DNA of 14,281 nt from an uncultured Porphyromonadaceae bacterium (lineage in GTDB: Bacteria; Bacteroidota; Bacteroidia; Bacteroidales; Muribaculaceae): assembly GCA_900548875.1 (NCBI GenBank), contig URMA01000076.1, forward strand, positions 1 to 14,281. Reading direction: 5' to 3'. This document shows positions 6,482 through 14,237 of this stretch, one piece after another. A program made the translations under genes and the position numbers. The notes beneath the pieces are model-generated. The model was not told the DNA's origin. It searched no databases and saw only the letters and a list, made by a program, of their open reading frames with translations. How positions within the stretch are numbered: the first letter of the stretch is position 1; every line of letters begins with the position of its first letter.

Positions 6482-7468
6482 ATGTTTAGTGCAAAAATAA
6501 CGGGAATAGCTTCCTATGTCCCGGACTATATATTGACCAACGACGAGTTGTCGAAAATGGTAGACACAAACGACGAATGGATCACCACACGCGTGGGTAT
6601 CAAGGAACGTCGCATTCAAAAGGGTGAAGGTCTGGGGTCTTCCCACATGGGAGTTATTGCCGTAAACCGCCTGCTCGAAAATACCGGCTGCAAACCGGAA
6701 GACATCGACCTGGTGATTTGTGCTACTTCAAACCCTGACTATCGTTTCCCGTCGACAGCATCTATCATTGCACACCAATGCGGTTTGAACCACTGCTACG
6801 CCTACGATATCCAGGCAGCCTGTGCAGGCTTTATCGTCACTCTCCAGGCAGCAACCGCCTACATCCGCAGCGGTATGTACAAGAAAGTTATCGTGGTTGC
6901 CGCTGAAATGATGTCAAGCATGACAAACTACGAAGACCGTACTACTTGCCCGCTCTTCGGCGATGCTGCAGCAGCCGTTCTGGTTGAACCGACAGAAGAG
7001 CCGAACGTGGGAGTTATCGACGGTGTATTCCATGTGAACGGAGAAGGACTGTCTCATCTGGTGATGAAAGCAGGCGGCTCAGCCTATCCGGCAACTCAGG
7101 AAACCGTAGCCCGACGCGAACACTTCGTTTATCAGGAAGGCCGCGCCGTGTACAAGCACGCTGTAACTGACATGCTTACCTCGTCGCAAGATATAATGAA
7201 ACGCAACAATCTGACAGTCGACGACATCGACTGGTTTGTTCCTCATCAGGCAAACTTGCGTATCATTGAAGCTGTAGGCGACCGCCTCGGCATCAACCCG
7301 GACAAAGTGCTCGTCAATATCCAATATCGCGGTAACACGAGTGCTGCATCTATTCCTTTGTGTCTCGACGAGAACAAGGGCAAGCTGAAGAAAGGCGACA
7401 AGATTGTGCTTACAGCCTTCGGAGCCGGCTTCACTTGGGGTGCGATGTACATTGTTTGGGACATCTAA
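6482..7468 (+). CDS. fabH: Beta-ketoacyl-ACP synthase III (KAS III)
   Basis: A 328-residue cytoplasmic enzyme that starts each fatty acid by condensing acetyl-CoA (or a branched acyl-CoA) with malonyl-ACP. The full Cys-His-Asn triad is visible: C114 in QAACAGF, H255 in VPHQANLRI and N285 in YRGNTSAAS. The C-terminal glycine-rich loop TAFGAGFTWG is also intact. N-terminal ITGIASYVPD and length are typical, so the enzyme should work. It follows rpmF after 86 bases that hold a promoter-palindrome (6427-6458), so it may be transcribed both with rpmF and from its own regulated promoter. Era follows after 165 bases. Confidence 0.96.
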   Translation: MFSAKITGIASYVPDYILTNDELSKMVDTNDEWITTRVGIKERRIQKGEGLGSSHMGVIAVNRLLENTGCKPEDIDLVICATSNPDYRFPSTASIIAHQCGLNHCYAYDIQAACAGFIVTLQAATAYIRSGMYKKVIVVAAEMMSSMTNYEDRTTCPLFGDAAAAVLVEPTEEPNVGVIDGVFHVNGEGLSHLVMKAGGSAYPATQETVARREHFVYQEGRAVYKHAVTDMLTSSQDIMKRNNLTVDDIDWFVPHQANLRIIEAVGDRLGINPDKVLVNIQYRGNTSAASIPLCLDENKGKLKKGDKIVLTAFGAGFTWGAMYIVWDI

Positions 7469-7516
7469 ACGACACCTATATAAAGGAACAGCATAGACAA
7501 TCGTGCGGGACACGGC

Positions 7517-7573
7517 ACAAGAATCCGCCGGAAGCCGAATTTTCAGCATCCGGAACATGCGGAATTTTCTTGT
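7517..7573 (+). other. Imperfect hairpin between fabH and era
   Basis: ACAAGAATCCGC (7517-7528) can pair with GCGGAATTTTCTTGT (7559-7573) with a small bulge, and CCGGA/TCCGG pair inside it (7528-7532 with 7549-7553). It may slow or partly end transcription after fabH. There is no T run, so I do not call it a terminator. No era promoter of good quality was found; a TTTG (7586-7589) and TATTTTTA (7607-7614) pair has a 17-base spacer, too short for the consensus. Confidence 0.3.
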
Positions 7574-7633
7574 ACCGTTTCCCGCTTTGCTATCTTCTAT
7601 CAACTCTATTTTTAAACGCTCACTGAACAAATT

Positions 7634-8515
7634 ATGCACAAAGCCGGTTTTGTAAACATAGTCGGAAATCCGAACGTCGGAAAGTCGACGCTGATGAACA
7701 ATCTCGTCGGCGAACGCATTTCCATCATCACCTCCAAGGCACAGACAACACGCCACCGCATTCTGGGCATTGTCAACACCGACGACTACCAAATCGTCTT
7801 CTCCGACACCCCAGGCGTACTGAAGCCGAAATACAAGCTGCAGGAAAGCATGCTCAACTTCTCGGAAAGCGCGCTGACCGATGCCGACATTCTGCTCTAT
7901 GTGACCGACGTGGTGGAAGACGCCACGAAGCACCTCGACTTCATCGAAAAGGTTGCGAAGGAAAAGGTGCCCGTGCTGCTCGTCATCAACAAAATCGACC
8001 TGCTGAAGGGCAATGCCGACCTGGAACAGAAAATGCAGCTCTGGCAGAAATATCTGCCGAAAGCCGAAATCTTTCCGCTGTCGGCAAAGGAGAATTTCAA
8101 TGTCGCCAACCTGATGAAGCGCATTGTGGAGCTGCTGCCCGACTCTCCGCCCTACTTCGGCAAGGACGCGCTCACCGACAAGCCGGCACGCTTTTTCGTG
8201 ACAGAAATCATTCGTGAGAAAATCCTGCTCGAATACGACAAGGAAGTGCCCTATGCCAGCGAAGTGCTTGTTGAAAAGTACGACGAAACCCACGACTCCA
8301 TCCACATCATGGCAGTAATCTACGTGGAACGCGACAGCCAGAAAGGCATCATCATCGGCAAAGGCGGCGCGAAACTCAAGCGTGTGGGCATCGCCGCACG
8401 CCGCGACATCGAAACCTTCTTCGGCAAACGCGTGTATCTGGAAATTTTCGTAAAAGTGGAAAAGGACTGGCGCAACCGCGAAAACAAGCTCCGCTCGTTC
8501 GGATATATAGAATAA
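7634..8515 (+). CDS. era: GTPase Era
   Basis: A 293-residue GTPase that binds the 3' end of 16S rRNA and checks 30S subunit assembly. GTPase motifs are in order: P-loop GNPNVGKS (11-18), G2 region with T38/T39 in KAQTTRHR, DTPG (58-61), NKID (119-122) and SAK (150-152). A C-terminal KH RNA-binding domain follows, with its GKGG loop at about 242-245 (IIIGKGGAKLKRVG). Length matches the family. ATG 7634 begins right before the first strand (HKAGFVNIVGN), as in homologues. It is followed 42 bases later by der, a second ribosome-assembly GTPase, presumably on the same transcript. Confidence 0.97.
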   Translation: MHKAGFVNIVGNPNVGKSTLMNNLVGERISIITSKAQTTRHRILGIVNTDDYQIVFSDTPGVLKPKYKLQESMLNFSESALTDADILLYVTDVVEDATKHLDFIEKVAKEKVPVLLVINKIDLLKGNADLEQKMQLWQKYLPKAEIFPLSAKENFNVANLMKRIVELLPDSPPYFGKDALTDKPARFFVTEIIREKILLEYDKEVPYASEVLVEKYDETHDSIHIMAVIYVERDSQKGIIIGKGGAKLKRVGIAARRDIETFFGKRVYLEIFVKVEKDWRNRENKLRSFGYIE

Positions 8516-8557
8516 CAGTTAGTAATTTAGAAAAACAAAAATATAATTCAGAAAGAT

Positions 8558-9874
8558 ATGGGAAGATTAGTAGCCATCGTCGGACGGCCGAATGTAGGCA
8601 AGTCAACGCTGTTCAACCGCTTGACGCAGACTCGTACAGCCATCGTCGACGACACTTCGGGCACAACCCGCGACCGCCAGTACGGAAAGGTGGACTGGTG
8701 CGGACAAGAGTTCTCCATCGTCGATACAGGCGGTTGGGTAGTCAACTCTGAAGACATATTTGAAGGTGAAATCAACAAGCAGGTATCCATCGCCATCGAA
8801 GAAGCCGACGTGATTCTTTTCGTTGTCGACGTGATGAACGGTGTCACCGACCTCGACGACAGCGTGGCAGCCATCCTGCGCCGCTCAAAAAAGCCGGTAA
8901 TCCTCATTGCCAACAAGGCCGACTCCAACGAATGGATCTACAACTCGGCCGAATTCTATTCGCTCGGATTGGGCGACCCGTTCTGCGTTTCAGCCGTCAA
9001 CGGTTCGGGAACAGGCGACCTTCTGGACGAAATCATGAAACGCTTCCCGGAAAAGGAAGAAGAGGAGGAGCAACTGGAAGAAATTCCGCGTTTCGCCATC
9101 GTCGGACGGCCGAATGCCGGAAAATCGTCTATCATCAATGCCTTTATCGGTGAAGAGCGCAACATCGTGACCGACATTGCGGGCACGACACGCGACAGCA
9201 TCTATACACGCTACAACAAGTTCGGATTCGACTTCTATCTGGTGGACACTGCCGGTATCCGCAAGAAGACAAAGGTGAACGAGGATATTGAGTACTACTC
9301 TGTTATCCGAAGCATCCGTGCCATCGAAAATTCCGACGTTTGTATCCTGATGATTGATGCCACTCGCGGTATCGAAGGCCAGGACAGCAACATCTTCTCG
9401 CTCATCCAGAAGAACCGCAAGGGACTCGTGGTATGTGTCAACAAATGGGACCTCGTGGAGGACAAGAGCCAGGCAGCCATCAAGCACTTCGAAGCAGCCA
9501 TCCGCGACCGCTTTGCGCCGTTTACCGACTTCCCCATCATCTTCGGTTCGGCACTGACAAAGCAACGCATCTACAAAGTGCTGGAAACTGCCGTTGAGGT
9601 TTACAACAACCGCAACCGCATCGTTCCGACATCGGCACTCAACAACTATATGCAGGAAATGATTGCCGCATATCCGCCTCCAGCAAACAAGGGCAAGTAT
9701 GTGAAAATCAAATACATCACCATGTTGAAAGGTTCAAAGATTCCTACATTCATCTTCTTCTGCAACCTTCCGCAGTGGGTGAAAGAACCCTACCGCCGCT
9801 ACCTTGAAAACAAGATTCGCGAACAGTGGGACTTCAGGGGAACACCAATCAACATCTTTATGCGCGAAAAGTAA
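8558..9874 (+). CDS. der: GTPase Der (EngA), two GTPase domains
   Basis: A 438-residue double GTPase needed for 50S subunit maturation. Domain 1: P-loop GRPNVGKS (9-16), DTGG (56-59), NKAD (119-122). A strongly acidic linker (about 165-176, runs of Glu) leads to domain 2: P-loop GRPNAGKS (183-190), DTAG (230-233), NKWD (295-298). The C-terminal KH-like domain (about 350-438) ends in RGTPINIFMREK, the usual Der ending. All nucleotide-binding motifs are intact. It is the last gene of the cluster, closed by the terminator at 9891-9920. Confidence 0.97.
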   Translation: MGRLVAIVGRPNVGKSTLFNRLTQTRTAIVDDTSGTTRDRQYGKVDWCGQEFSIVDTGGWVVNSEDIFEGEINKQVSIAIEEADVILFVVDVMNGVTDLDDSVAAILRRSKKPVILIANKADSNEWIYNSAEFYSLGLGDPFCVSAVNGSGTGDLLDEIMKRFPEKEEEEEQLEEIPRFAIVGRPNAGKSSIINAFIGEERNIVTDIAGTTRDSIYTRYNKFGFDFYLVDTAGIRKKTKVNEDIEYYSVIRSIRAIENSDVCILMIDATRGIEGQDSNIFSLIQKNRKGLVVCVNKWDLVEDKSQAAIKHFEAAIRDRFAPFTDFPIIFGSALTKQRIYKVLETAVEVYNNRNRIVPTSALNNYMQEMIAAYPPPANKGKYVKIKYITMLKGSKIPTFIFFCNLPQWVKEPYRRYLENKIREQWDFRGTPINIFMREK

Positions 9875-9890
9875 TAACCCATTATACACG

Positions 9891-9920
9891 AAGCTCCGCC
9901 GACTCCGACGGAGCTTTTTT
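9891..9920 (+). terminator. Intrinsic terminator after der
   Basis: Stem AAGCTCCG (9891-9898) and CGGAGCTT (9909-9916) with a 10-base loop, running into TTTTTT (9915-9920). It starts 16 bases after the der stop codon. A classic Rho-independent terminator closing the fabH-era-der unit. Confidence 0.88.
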
Positions 9921-9937
9921 AATATTCAATACATACT

Positions 9938-10309
9938 ATGAAAAAATTGTTTCTTTTTGCATCGGCAATTCTCGCCCTTTCTGCCTGCTCGCAGAAAGAA
10001 GCGGCTCAGACAGCCGCACCGGCAGCCGAAACCGACTCCACCTACACCGTCAGCGGTCAACTGGTAATCGCCCATGAAGTACGGGCGTTCACAGCCGACG
10101 GCGGCACAACGGAGCAATGGATTATTGACAAAAGCGGAAAGCTCATCAGCGACTACCGCTCGCTCACCGGCGACGGAGTGGAAAAAGCCACCCCTGTCAA
10201 AGCCGTACTGAAAGTGAAGAATCTCGGCAAACTCGACGACGGTTTCGCCGCCGACTACGACAATGCGCTGGAAGTAGTGGAAATCGTCTCCCTCCAGCCG
10301 TTGGAATAA
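9938..10309 (+). CDS. Small lipoprotein with NlpE C-terminal-like domain
   Basis: A 123-residue exported lipoprotein. The signal peptide MKKLFLFASAILALSAC ends in a lipobox (LSAC) with the lipid-bearing C17, and a short Ala-rich linker follows to about residue 37. The residue after Cys is Ser, so no Asp retention signal is seen. The rest (about 38-120, with VIAHEVRAF, QWIIDKSGKL, PVKAVLKVKNLGK and DGFAADYDNALEVVEI) resembles the OB-fold C-terminal domain of NlpE, an outer-membrane lipoprotein tied to copper and envelope stress in enterobacteria. The NlpE N-terminal domain with its CxxC is missing, so copper sensing should not be assumed. It lies just after the der terminator and before a shared terminator, so it is a single-gene unit, though no clear promoter was recognised. 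Confidence 0.75.
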   Translation: MKKLFLFASAILALSACSQKEAAQTAAPAAETDSTYTVSGQLVIAHEVRAFTADGGTTEQWIIDKSGKLISDYRSLTGDGVEKATPVKAVLKVKNLGKLDDGFAADYDNALEVVEIVSLQPLE

Positions 10310-10325
10310 AAGCCCTGAACCGTCT

Positions 10326-10353
10326 ATAAAACCGCCGTAAATGGCGGTTTTAT
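10326..10353. terminator. Bidirectional terminator between the lipoprotein and WYL genes
   Basis: Perfect 11-bp stem ATAAAACCGCC (10326-10336) / GGCGGTTTTAT (10343-10353) with loop GTAAAT. T-rich sequence follows on the plus strand and A-rich sequence precedes it, so it can serve both convergent genes. Confidence 0.8.
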
Positions 10354-10376
10354 TATTTTTATCACAAATCAATACC

Positions 10377-11276
10377 CTACCCCCTTGAAGCAATCACTTC
10401 CGCGTGCCATCGGACTTCGTCCCTTACATGCTTCGGAGACAGCACTTCCACTTCACAGCCGTGCGAAAGGATTTCCTGCACGAAATCGTATGTCGACGAC
10501 AGATAGTAGCGAAAAACGGAATACTCGTCCGCATTTTCAATTTCCTGCTGGGAATGGTGCAACGGCAGGGTCCTGAAATATTTTCGCTGCGTGCCGTACA
10601 CTTTCAATTCAATGAATTCCGGCGGACAATTGTCTTGCGAAATGATTCCAAACGAGTTGTAGAAATAGTCGTCCGCACTGAAAGTTTTCGGCATTGAAAA
10701 AGTGTTTTCTGTTTGCCGAAGTCCCAATATCCGGTCCAAAGCATAAATCCGCAACACACCCTTACCGACAACCCTTGCCAACAGATACCACCGCTGCCTG
10801 AAAATTTTGACAAGATAAGGCTCCACCTCCACCGCATATTCGTCCTGACGCCAGAAACTTTTGTATTGCAGTTCCACCGTCAGTCCGTCGCGCATGGCCT
10901 CAATCAACGGTGTGAGGTATTTTTGTCCGGAAGGAATCTGTTCAAACACGATTCTCCGTTTCAAGTGGTGGCTTTCGTTGATAAGATTGTTCACCGCAAA
11001 CGTATTGAGCAGCCAAGCCCTGACACTGCCTTTTTCCATATCGTCGGCATTCTCGATATAGTATTTATATCCGCCGCACTTGCGGCATACGATATTGATA
11101 TCGAACATGTCCTCGATAGCCTTACGATGATTGTGGAATGTTTTAAAAGGCAATTCCATGCCCTCGCTCATGCTGTTTTTCTGCCACTTTTCGTTGATTT
11201 CCTCAAATGTAATGCCATTTGCCCGATATATGGTGTCAACCAGCCATATATACCTGTTGAATAAGTCACCTGCCAT
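10377..11276 (-). CDS. WYL domain-containing transcriptional regulator
   Basis: A 299-residue protein with the WYL core: literal motif RQRWYLLARV with W163-Y164-L165, preceded by the SH3-like strand region 134-160, and a C-terminal WCX-like extension (about 216-295). The N-terminus (about 5-75, RYIWLVDTIYRANGITFEEINEKW) is the HTH-like DNA-binding part seen in Bacteroidetes members. A Cys pair C64/C67 (CRKC) also occurs there. The frame is open up to 11381, but ATG 11276 (MAGDLFNRYI) matches the family start and lies 20 bases after the -7 box at 11304-11297. WYL domains sense nucleic acids or nucleotides and often control phage-defence, DNA-repair or CRISPR genes. The gene is divergent from the proposed long RNA at 11456-12242, its only divergent neighbour. 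The ligand is unknown. Confidence 0.9.
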   Translation of the reverse strand: MAGDLFNRYIWLVDTIYRANGITFEEINEKWQKNSMSEGMELPFKTFHNHRKAIEDMFDINIVCRKCGGYKYYIENADDMEKGSVRAWLLNTFAVNNLINESHHLKRRIVFEQIPSGQKYLTPLIEAMRDGLTVELQYKSFWRQDEYAVEVEPYLVKIFRQRWYLLARVVGKGVLRIYALDRILGLRQTENTFSMPKTFSADDYFYNSFGIISQDNCPPEFIELKVYGTQRKYFRTLPLHHSQQEIENADEYSVFRYYLSSTYDFVQEILSHGCEVEVLSPKHVRDEVRWHAEVIASRG

Positions 11277-11296
11277 AATTATCTCTCTTTTTGCCG

Positions 11297-11304
11297 CAAA
11301 TATA
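11297..11304 (-). promoter_or_regulatory. -7 element of the WYL gene
   Basis: TATATTTG on the minus strand, a perfect TAnnTTTG, about 20 bases before the chosen ATG at 11276. The expected -33 position (11325-11328) reads TCAA, so the promoter lacks a good -33 box and may need an activator. It supports the short start over longer frames extending to 11381. Confidence 0.5.
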
Positions 11305-11455
11305 GCAGCGACATGTGCCATTTTTTGACACAGGCTGTAAAAATTGCAGCTATTCAACCGTCGCCTGTTCCGAAAAAACATTTCCGCCTGTCATCTGTAT
11401 TTTCCCCTCAGCAATAACCATTTTGCCATCAAAGGTTAAAAATTTTCAACAAAGA

Positions 11456-11487
11456 TTTGGAAGATTCAAAAAATATTCCTAATTTTG
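11456..11487 (+). promoter_or_regulatory. Perfect Bacteroidetes promoter with no protein gene behind it
   Basis: TTTG at 11456-11459, a spacer of exactly 20 bases and TAATTTTG at 11480-11487, matching every consensus position. Transcription would begin near 11494. The next credible ATG is more than 800 bases away (12312), with a strong hairpin terminator in between. This is the main evidence that the stretch behind it is a non-coding RNA. Confidence 0.7.
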
Positions 11488-12109
11488 AGTTTGGAATAGA
11501 AATCCGCAACAACTAAGAAACAGCGGGAAATTTAGAATTCCGAATACTAAAAACGAAACACTACTAAAAACTTTACGAAAAAAAAAAGGAATTAAAACCC
11601 AAAAACTTTTTTGAACTGAATATGGCCGCTCAACGGTCATAGAATGTGTTTGCTCTTTCCGAACCTCGGAACTTCGACCTTATTGTCGCCGCTTGATTGC
11701 CGTACGTCCACCTTGAACTCACGGCAGGATTCGAACGCCGCCTTACGGCTGCCAAGAAATAGAGTGACCGACTTTCCTCAAGGTAACGAACATAATTTCC
11801 TATCCAGTTTAACAGCATGTCTGCTTTCGTCCACGGAAGCGGAACAGGGATTGACGCCCCTAAACGGAATCGCTCTTTGACATTTTGCGGCTGAAGGATT
11901 TATGTATCTCAGCCATACCCTACTCCATTGTAACGCCCGACTTCCGACAGCCGGGATGCATTCCGTTGTCCTCCAAACGGACTTCCCATTGTCCGACCAA
12001 CTGCGAACTGTCAGCAGGCGTATGCCGCCGCACACGCCTTTACAATAATCCCCAATCTGTCATTTGACTTCAGACGGATTTGGGACAAGCAAAAGACGCC
12101 GGAGACCTC

Positions 12110-12125
12110 TTTTTTCATTAAAAAA
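12110..12125. other. T6/A6 hairpin nested inside a GCCGGAG/CTCCGGC stem
   Basis: TTTTTT (12110-12115), CATT, AAAAAA (12120-12125) sit in the loop of the GCCGGAG (12098-12104) and CTCCGGC (12133-12139) stem. It forms an unusual weak-in-strong helix within the candidate RNA. On its own it could be mistaken for a terminator, but no GC stem directly precedes the T run. Confidence 0.45.
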
Positions 12126-12209
12126 CACGCAACTCCGGCAATGTTAGGTTGAACACAGCTCTCCGTGAGCTTCTGTACGCGTAGGGAAATGTACAGGTTG
12201 GATGCGTGT

Positions 12210-12242
12210 ATCAATGCTCCCACACCGGGAGCATTGATTTTT
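12210..12242 (+). terminator. Strong terminator of the candidate long RNA
   Basis: Perfect 12-bp stem ATCAATGCTCCC (12210-12221) / GGGAGCATTGAT (12227-12238) with loop ACACC, followed by TTTT (12239-12242). It lies 70 bases before the AAA gene, so that gene probably needs read-through or a promoter of its own, and I found no strong one. Confidence 0.82.
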
Positions 12243-12311
12243 CACTGATACCCTACATTTTTCCTCTTTTCTACAATTACTTCATACACCAATTTTTAAT
12301 CCGACATTCCT

Positions 12312-14237
12312 ATGAAAAAATTTGACATCGACGAAGAAACAGATGACTTCCTCAACGATTCATCCGAAGAAACGGAAGAACCGGACGACAAAAATATGGA
12401 CGACGAAGAATTCGACCGTCTCCTCGAAGAATTTATCAGCGAAAACGAAAAGGAGGAAGAAGAAGAAAAAAGCCCGAAAGACCAGGTGATCGTTACCGAC
12501 GAGTTTCTCAGCACCCTTGTTCCTGTCCACATCAACGGACGCCGTGTCTATGTGCCGAAAAGCGACAAAGCAGGCGAGAGAAACAAGTTCAGTCAATTCG
12601 AGCCCATCATCGAAAGCGACAATCTCACTGAAACGACACTGGTCGAACTCAGCAATGACGACGAACCGTATCAAATGGAATGCTTCGCCAGCCTCGACGG
12701 AGAACTGCAAAATGAATCGATAGCCTTGCTCTACGACTGCAACTGCAACAAACCGGCTGTCATGATAAAGCTGGACGATAATGTAATTGAAAGCAATTTG
12801 CTCAATGTGTTCACATTCGCGCTCGAATTTATTCCGGGCAGATACATTCTGCTGGTCACCAACGCGGAAGTCGACCAACCCAAATGGAAAACTCTCGGCA
12901 ACCACACGTATATTGAATTCCATGTCTACAACAAAGACTGCCCGATCCAGATGCCGGCCATCAAGAGCATCACGCCCTATTTCCGAAAGGGAAACCCGCA
13001 TTTCACCTACACACCGCTGAAAATCAACATAGCGTTTGAGACAGCCTCCCAAGCGTCCGTCCCCTATCTGGCAATGGTGTTCAACGAACAACTGATGCCA
13101 GTGGCTACCGACGTGCAAATCGGAAGAAAGCCGACGCTAACACTCTCGCCTATCGTGGCATGGAAGCCGGGGAAATATGCCGTTGCCATTCAAATAAAGG
13201 GCAAAGCCAAACTGGAATACGCCACCACGATGACACTCAAGTCCAACGGCAGCATAACGTGCGAACCGATGAACAAGACGAACGCGCGCAAGTTGAAAGC
13301 ACTTGCCGCCTTTAACAATCTCATGACCGGACACGCTTATTTGCGTTATCCGCTCCGCGCGGCCGACAAACAGATGCTCGCCGACAAGTATGTTCGATAT
13401 ATCGAAAAAAATCCCATACAGAGAAATTCCGATGCCAACTTCTACGCCGTGCTGTCGAAGAATCCGTTATTGGCCCACCGCATTGCCGGCCATTTTGCCA
13501 CGAAAATGTCGGACATCGACACAGGCGTGACGTTTACGACCGTCGACGAAAACATCCAGCAACTGAAAAACCAGCCGCTGGGAATCACCGACACGGAATT
13601 TTTCAAATGCGAGCACAAGAACATTGCGCTCGGAAAGGACTTGCTTTCACTGATATCCGGCGAAGGAAAACAGATTGCCAACCAAATTACAAACGATTTC
13701 AACAAAAAGAAATGGACCTTTGTCATCTACGGCACCCAAAGGGAATTCGACTCCATATGCAGTGCCATTCCGGCATTTTCCCGCGCCATTCCGATGCAGA
13801 ACCGCATCAACATAGAGATGGGCGGTCCGGATGCGGTGGCAGGTTACCTTGAAACCTTCATCGCCGGCAAGAACTACACCCTCACGGAAGGATTTCTACG
13901 AAAGCTGTACGGATTTATTCCGCAATTGATGGAAAAGCAGGACATCTCCAATTGGGGAACGGACCAGTTTGAACGGATGGTGGAAGAAGTGTTTTTGTTG
14001 CCCCACACCTCGCGCAATCCCAACTCGCGGACATTAAGGGAACAGGATTTCGACGAACAGGCTCCAATTCTGAAAGCCAACTCTTTCGAGGAGTGCATGA
14101 AGGAACTTGACAGTCTGGTAGGGCTGAAAAACCTGAAATTGCACATGACCGACTCGCTTGTCCTGACACGGTTTACAAAAATGCGACAGAAATTCGGACT
14201 GCCGGAAAAAAGCTCCATGCCCAACCGAGGGCACTGA
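12312..14237 (+). CDS. CbxX/CfxQ-like AAA protein, truncated before Walker A (interrupted gene)
   Basis: The frame gives 641 residues but is broken. Residues 1-60 are extremely acidic (long Asp/Glu runs), probably disordered. Residues about 65-330 look like beta-rich domains of unknown function, with a CNC pair at 144-146. Residues about 430-585 resemble AAA remnants without Walker motifs (WTFVIYGTQREFDSI and IPMQNRI near 468-502). From about 590, LDSLVGLKNLKLHM is the characteristic lead-in to the CbxX/CfxQ (SpoVK-like) ATPase core, which is normally followed within a few dozen residues by GNPGTGKT. Here the protein instead reads MPNRGH and stops at 14235-14237, with unrelated sequence from about 14229 on. 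The catalytic ATPase domain is therefore missing and the product is likely non-functional unless the N-part works alone. Family function is remodelling of protein complexes; this member's partner is unknown. Confidence 0.72.
   Translation: MKKFDIDEETDDFLNDSSEETEEPDDKNMDDEEFDRLLEEFISENEKEEEEEKSPKDQVIVTDEFLSTLVPVHINGRRVYVPKSDKAGERNKFSQFEPIIESDNLTETTLVELSNDDEPYQMECFASLDGELQNESIALLYDCNCNKPAVMIKLDDNVIESNLLNVFTFALEFIPGRYILLVTNAEVDQPKWKTLGNHTYIEFHVYNKDCPIQMPAIKSITPYFRKGNPHFTYTPLKINIAFETASQASVPYLAMVFNEQLMPVATDVQIGRKPTLTLSPIVAWKPGKYAVAIQIKGKAKLEYATTMTLKSNGSITCEPMNKTNARKLKALAAFNNLMTGHAYLRYPLRAADKQMLADKYVRYIEKNPIQRNSDANFYAVLSKNPLLAHRIAGHFATKMSDIDTGVTFTTVDENIQQLKNQPLGITDTEFFKCEHKNIALGKDLLSLISGEGKQIANQITNDFNKKKWTFVIYGTQREFDSICSAIPAFSRAIPMQNRINIEMGGPDAVAGYLETFIAGKNYTLTEGFLRKLYGFIPQLMEKQDISNWGTDQFERMVEEVFLLPHTSRNPNSRTLREQDFDEQAPILKANSFEECMKELDSLVGLKNLKLHMTDSLVLTRFTKMRQKFGLPEKSSMPNRGH

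Larger units (their letters stand above)
11494..12242 (+). ncRNA. Candidate long structured non-coding RNA (about 750 nt), family unknown
   Basis: This stretch has no credible protein: the frames in it are short, lack known domains and occur on both strands alike. After an A-rich leader (about 11494-11615) the base composition jumps to GC-rich and the sequence is packed with hairpins. Examples: TATGGCCG/CGGTCATA (11621-11641), TTCCGA/TCGGAA (11657-11671), a multi-stem domain closed by ACCTTGA/TCAAGGT (11710-11716 with 11778-11784) holding GGCAG/CTGCC, GCTTTCG/CGGAAGC (11823-11840), GGCTGA/TCAGCC (11889-11914), TCCGTT/AACGGA (11962-11981), AGGCGT/ACGCCT (12016-12039), a bulged CCCAATC/GATTTGGG stem (12051-12084), GCCGGAG/CTCCGGC (12098-12139) and CTGTAC/GTACAG (12173-12196). 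It starts at a perfect promoter and ends at a 12-bp terminator. I could not match it to RNase P RNA, tmRNA, 6S RNA or a group II intron. The strand and exact 5' end are inferred from promoter and terminator only. Confidence 0.5.

Noticed and set aside
11721..11753. tRNA or tmRNA, suggested by GTTCGAATCC on the minus strand, like a T-loop
   Set aside because: The bases beside the loop do not form a proper 5-bp T-stem, and no acceptor stem, anticodon arm or CCA end can be built around it.
11710..11790. RNase P RNA on the minus strand, because the complement contains GAGGAAAGTC, the start of its conserved region I
   Set aside because: The bases after it do not continue the RNase P consensus, the expected ACAGAA and GGCTTA region V is absent, and sequence becomes AT-rich within 200 bases downstream, too short for the rest of the RNA.
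11630..12223. Open frames of 60-85 codons on both strands
   Set aside because: They overlap each other in opposite directions, have no ribosome sites or recognisable domains, and lie within hairpin-dense sequence better explained as RNA.
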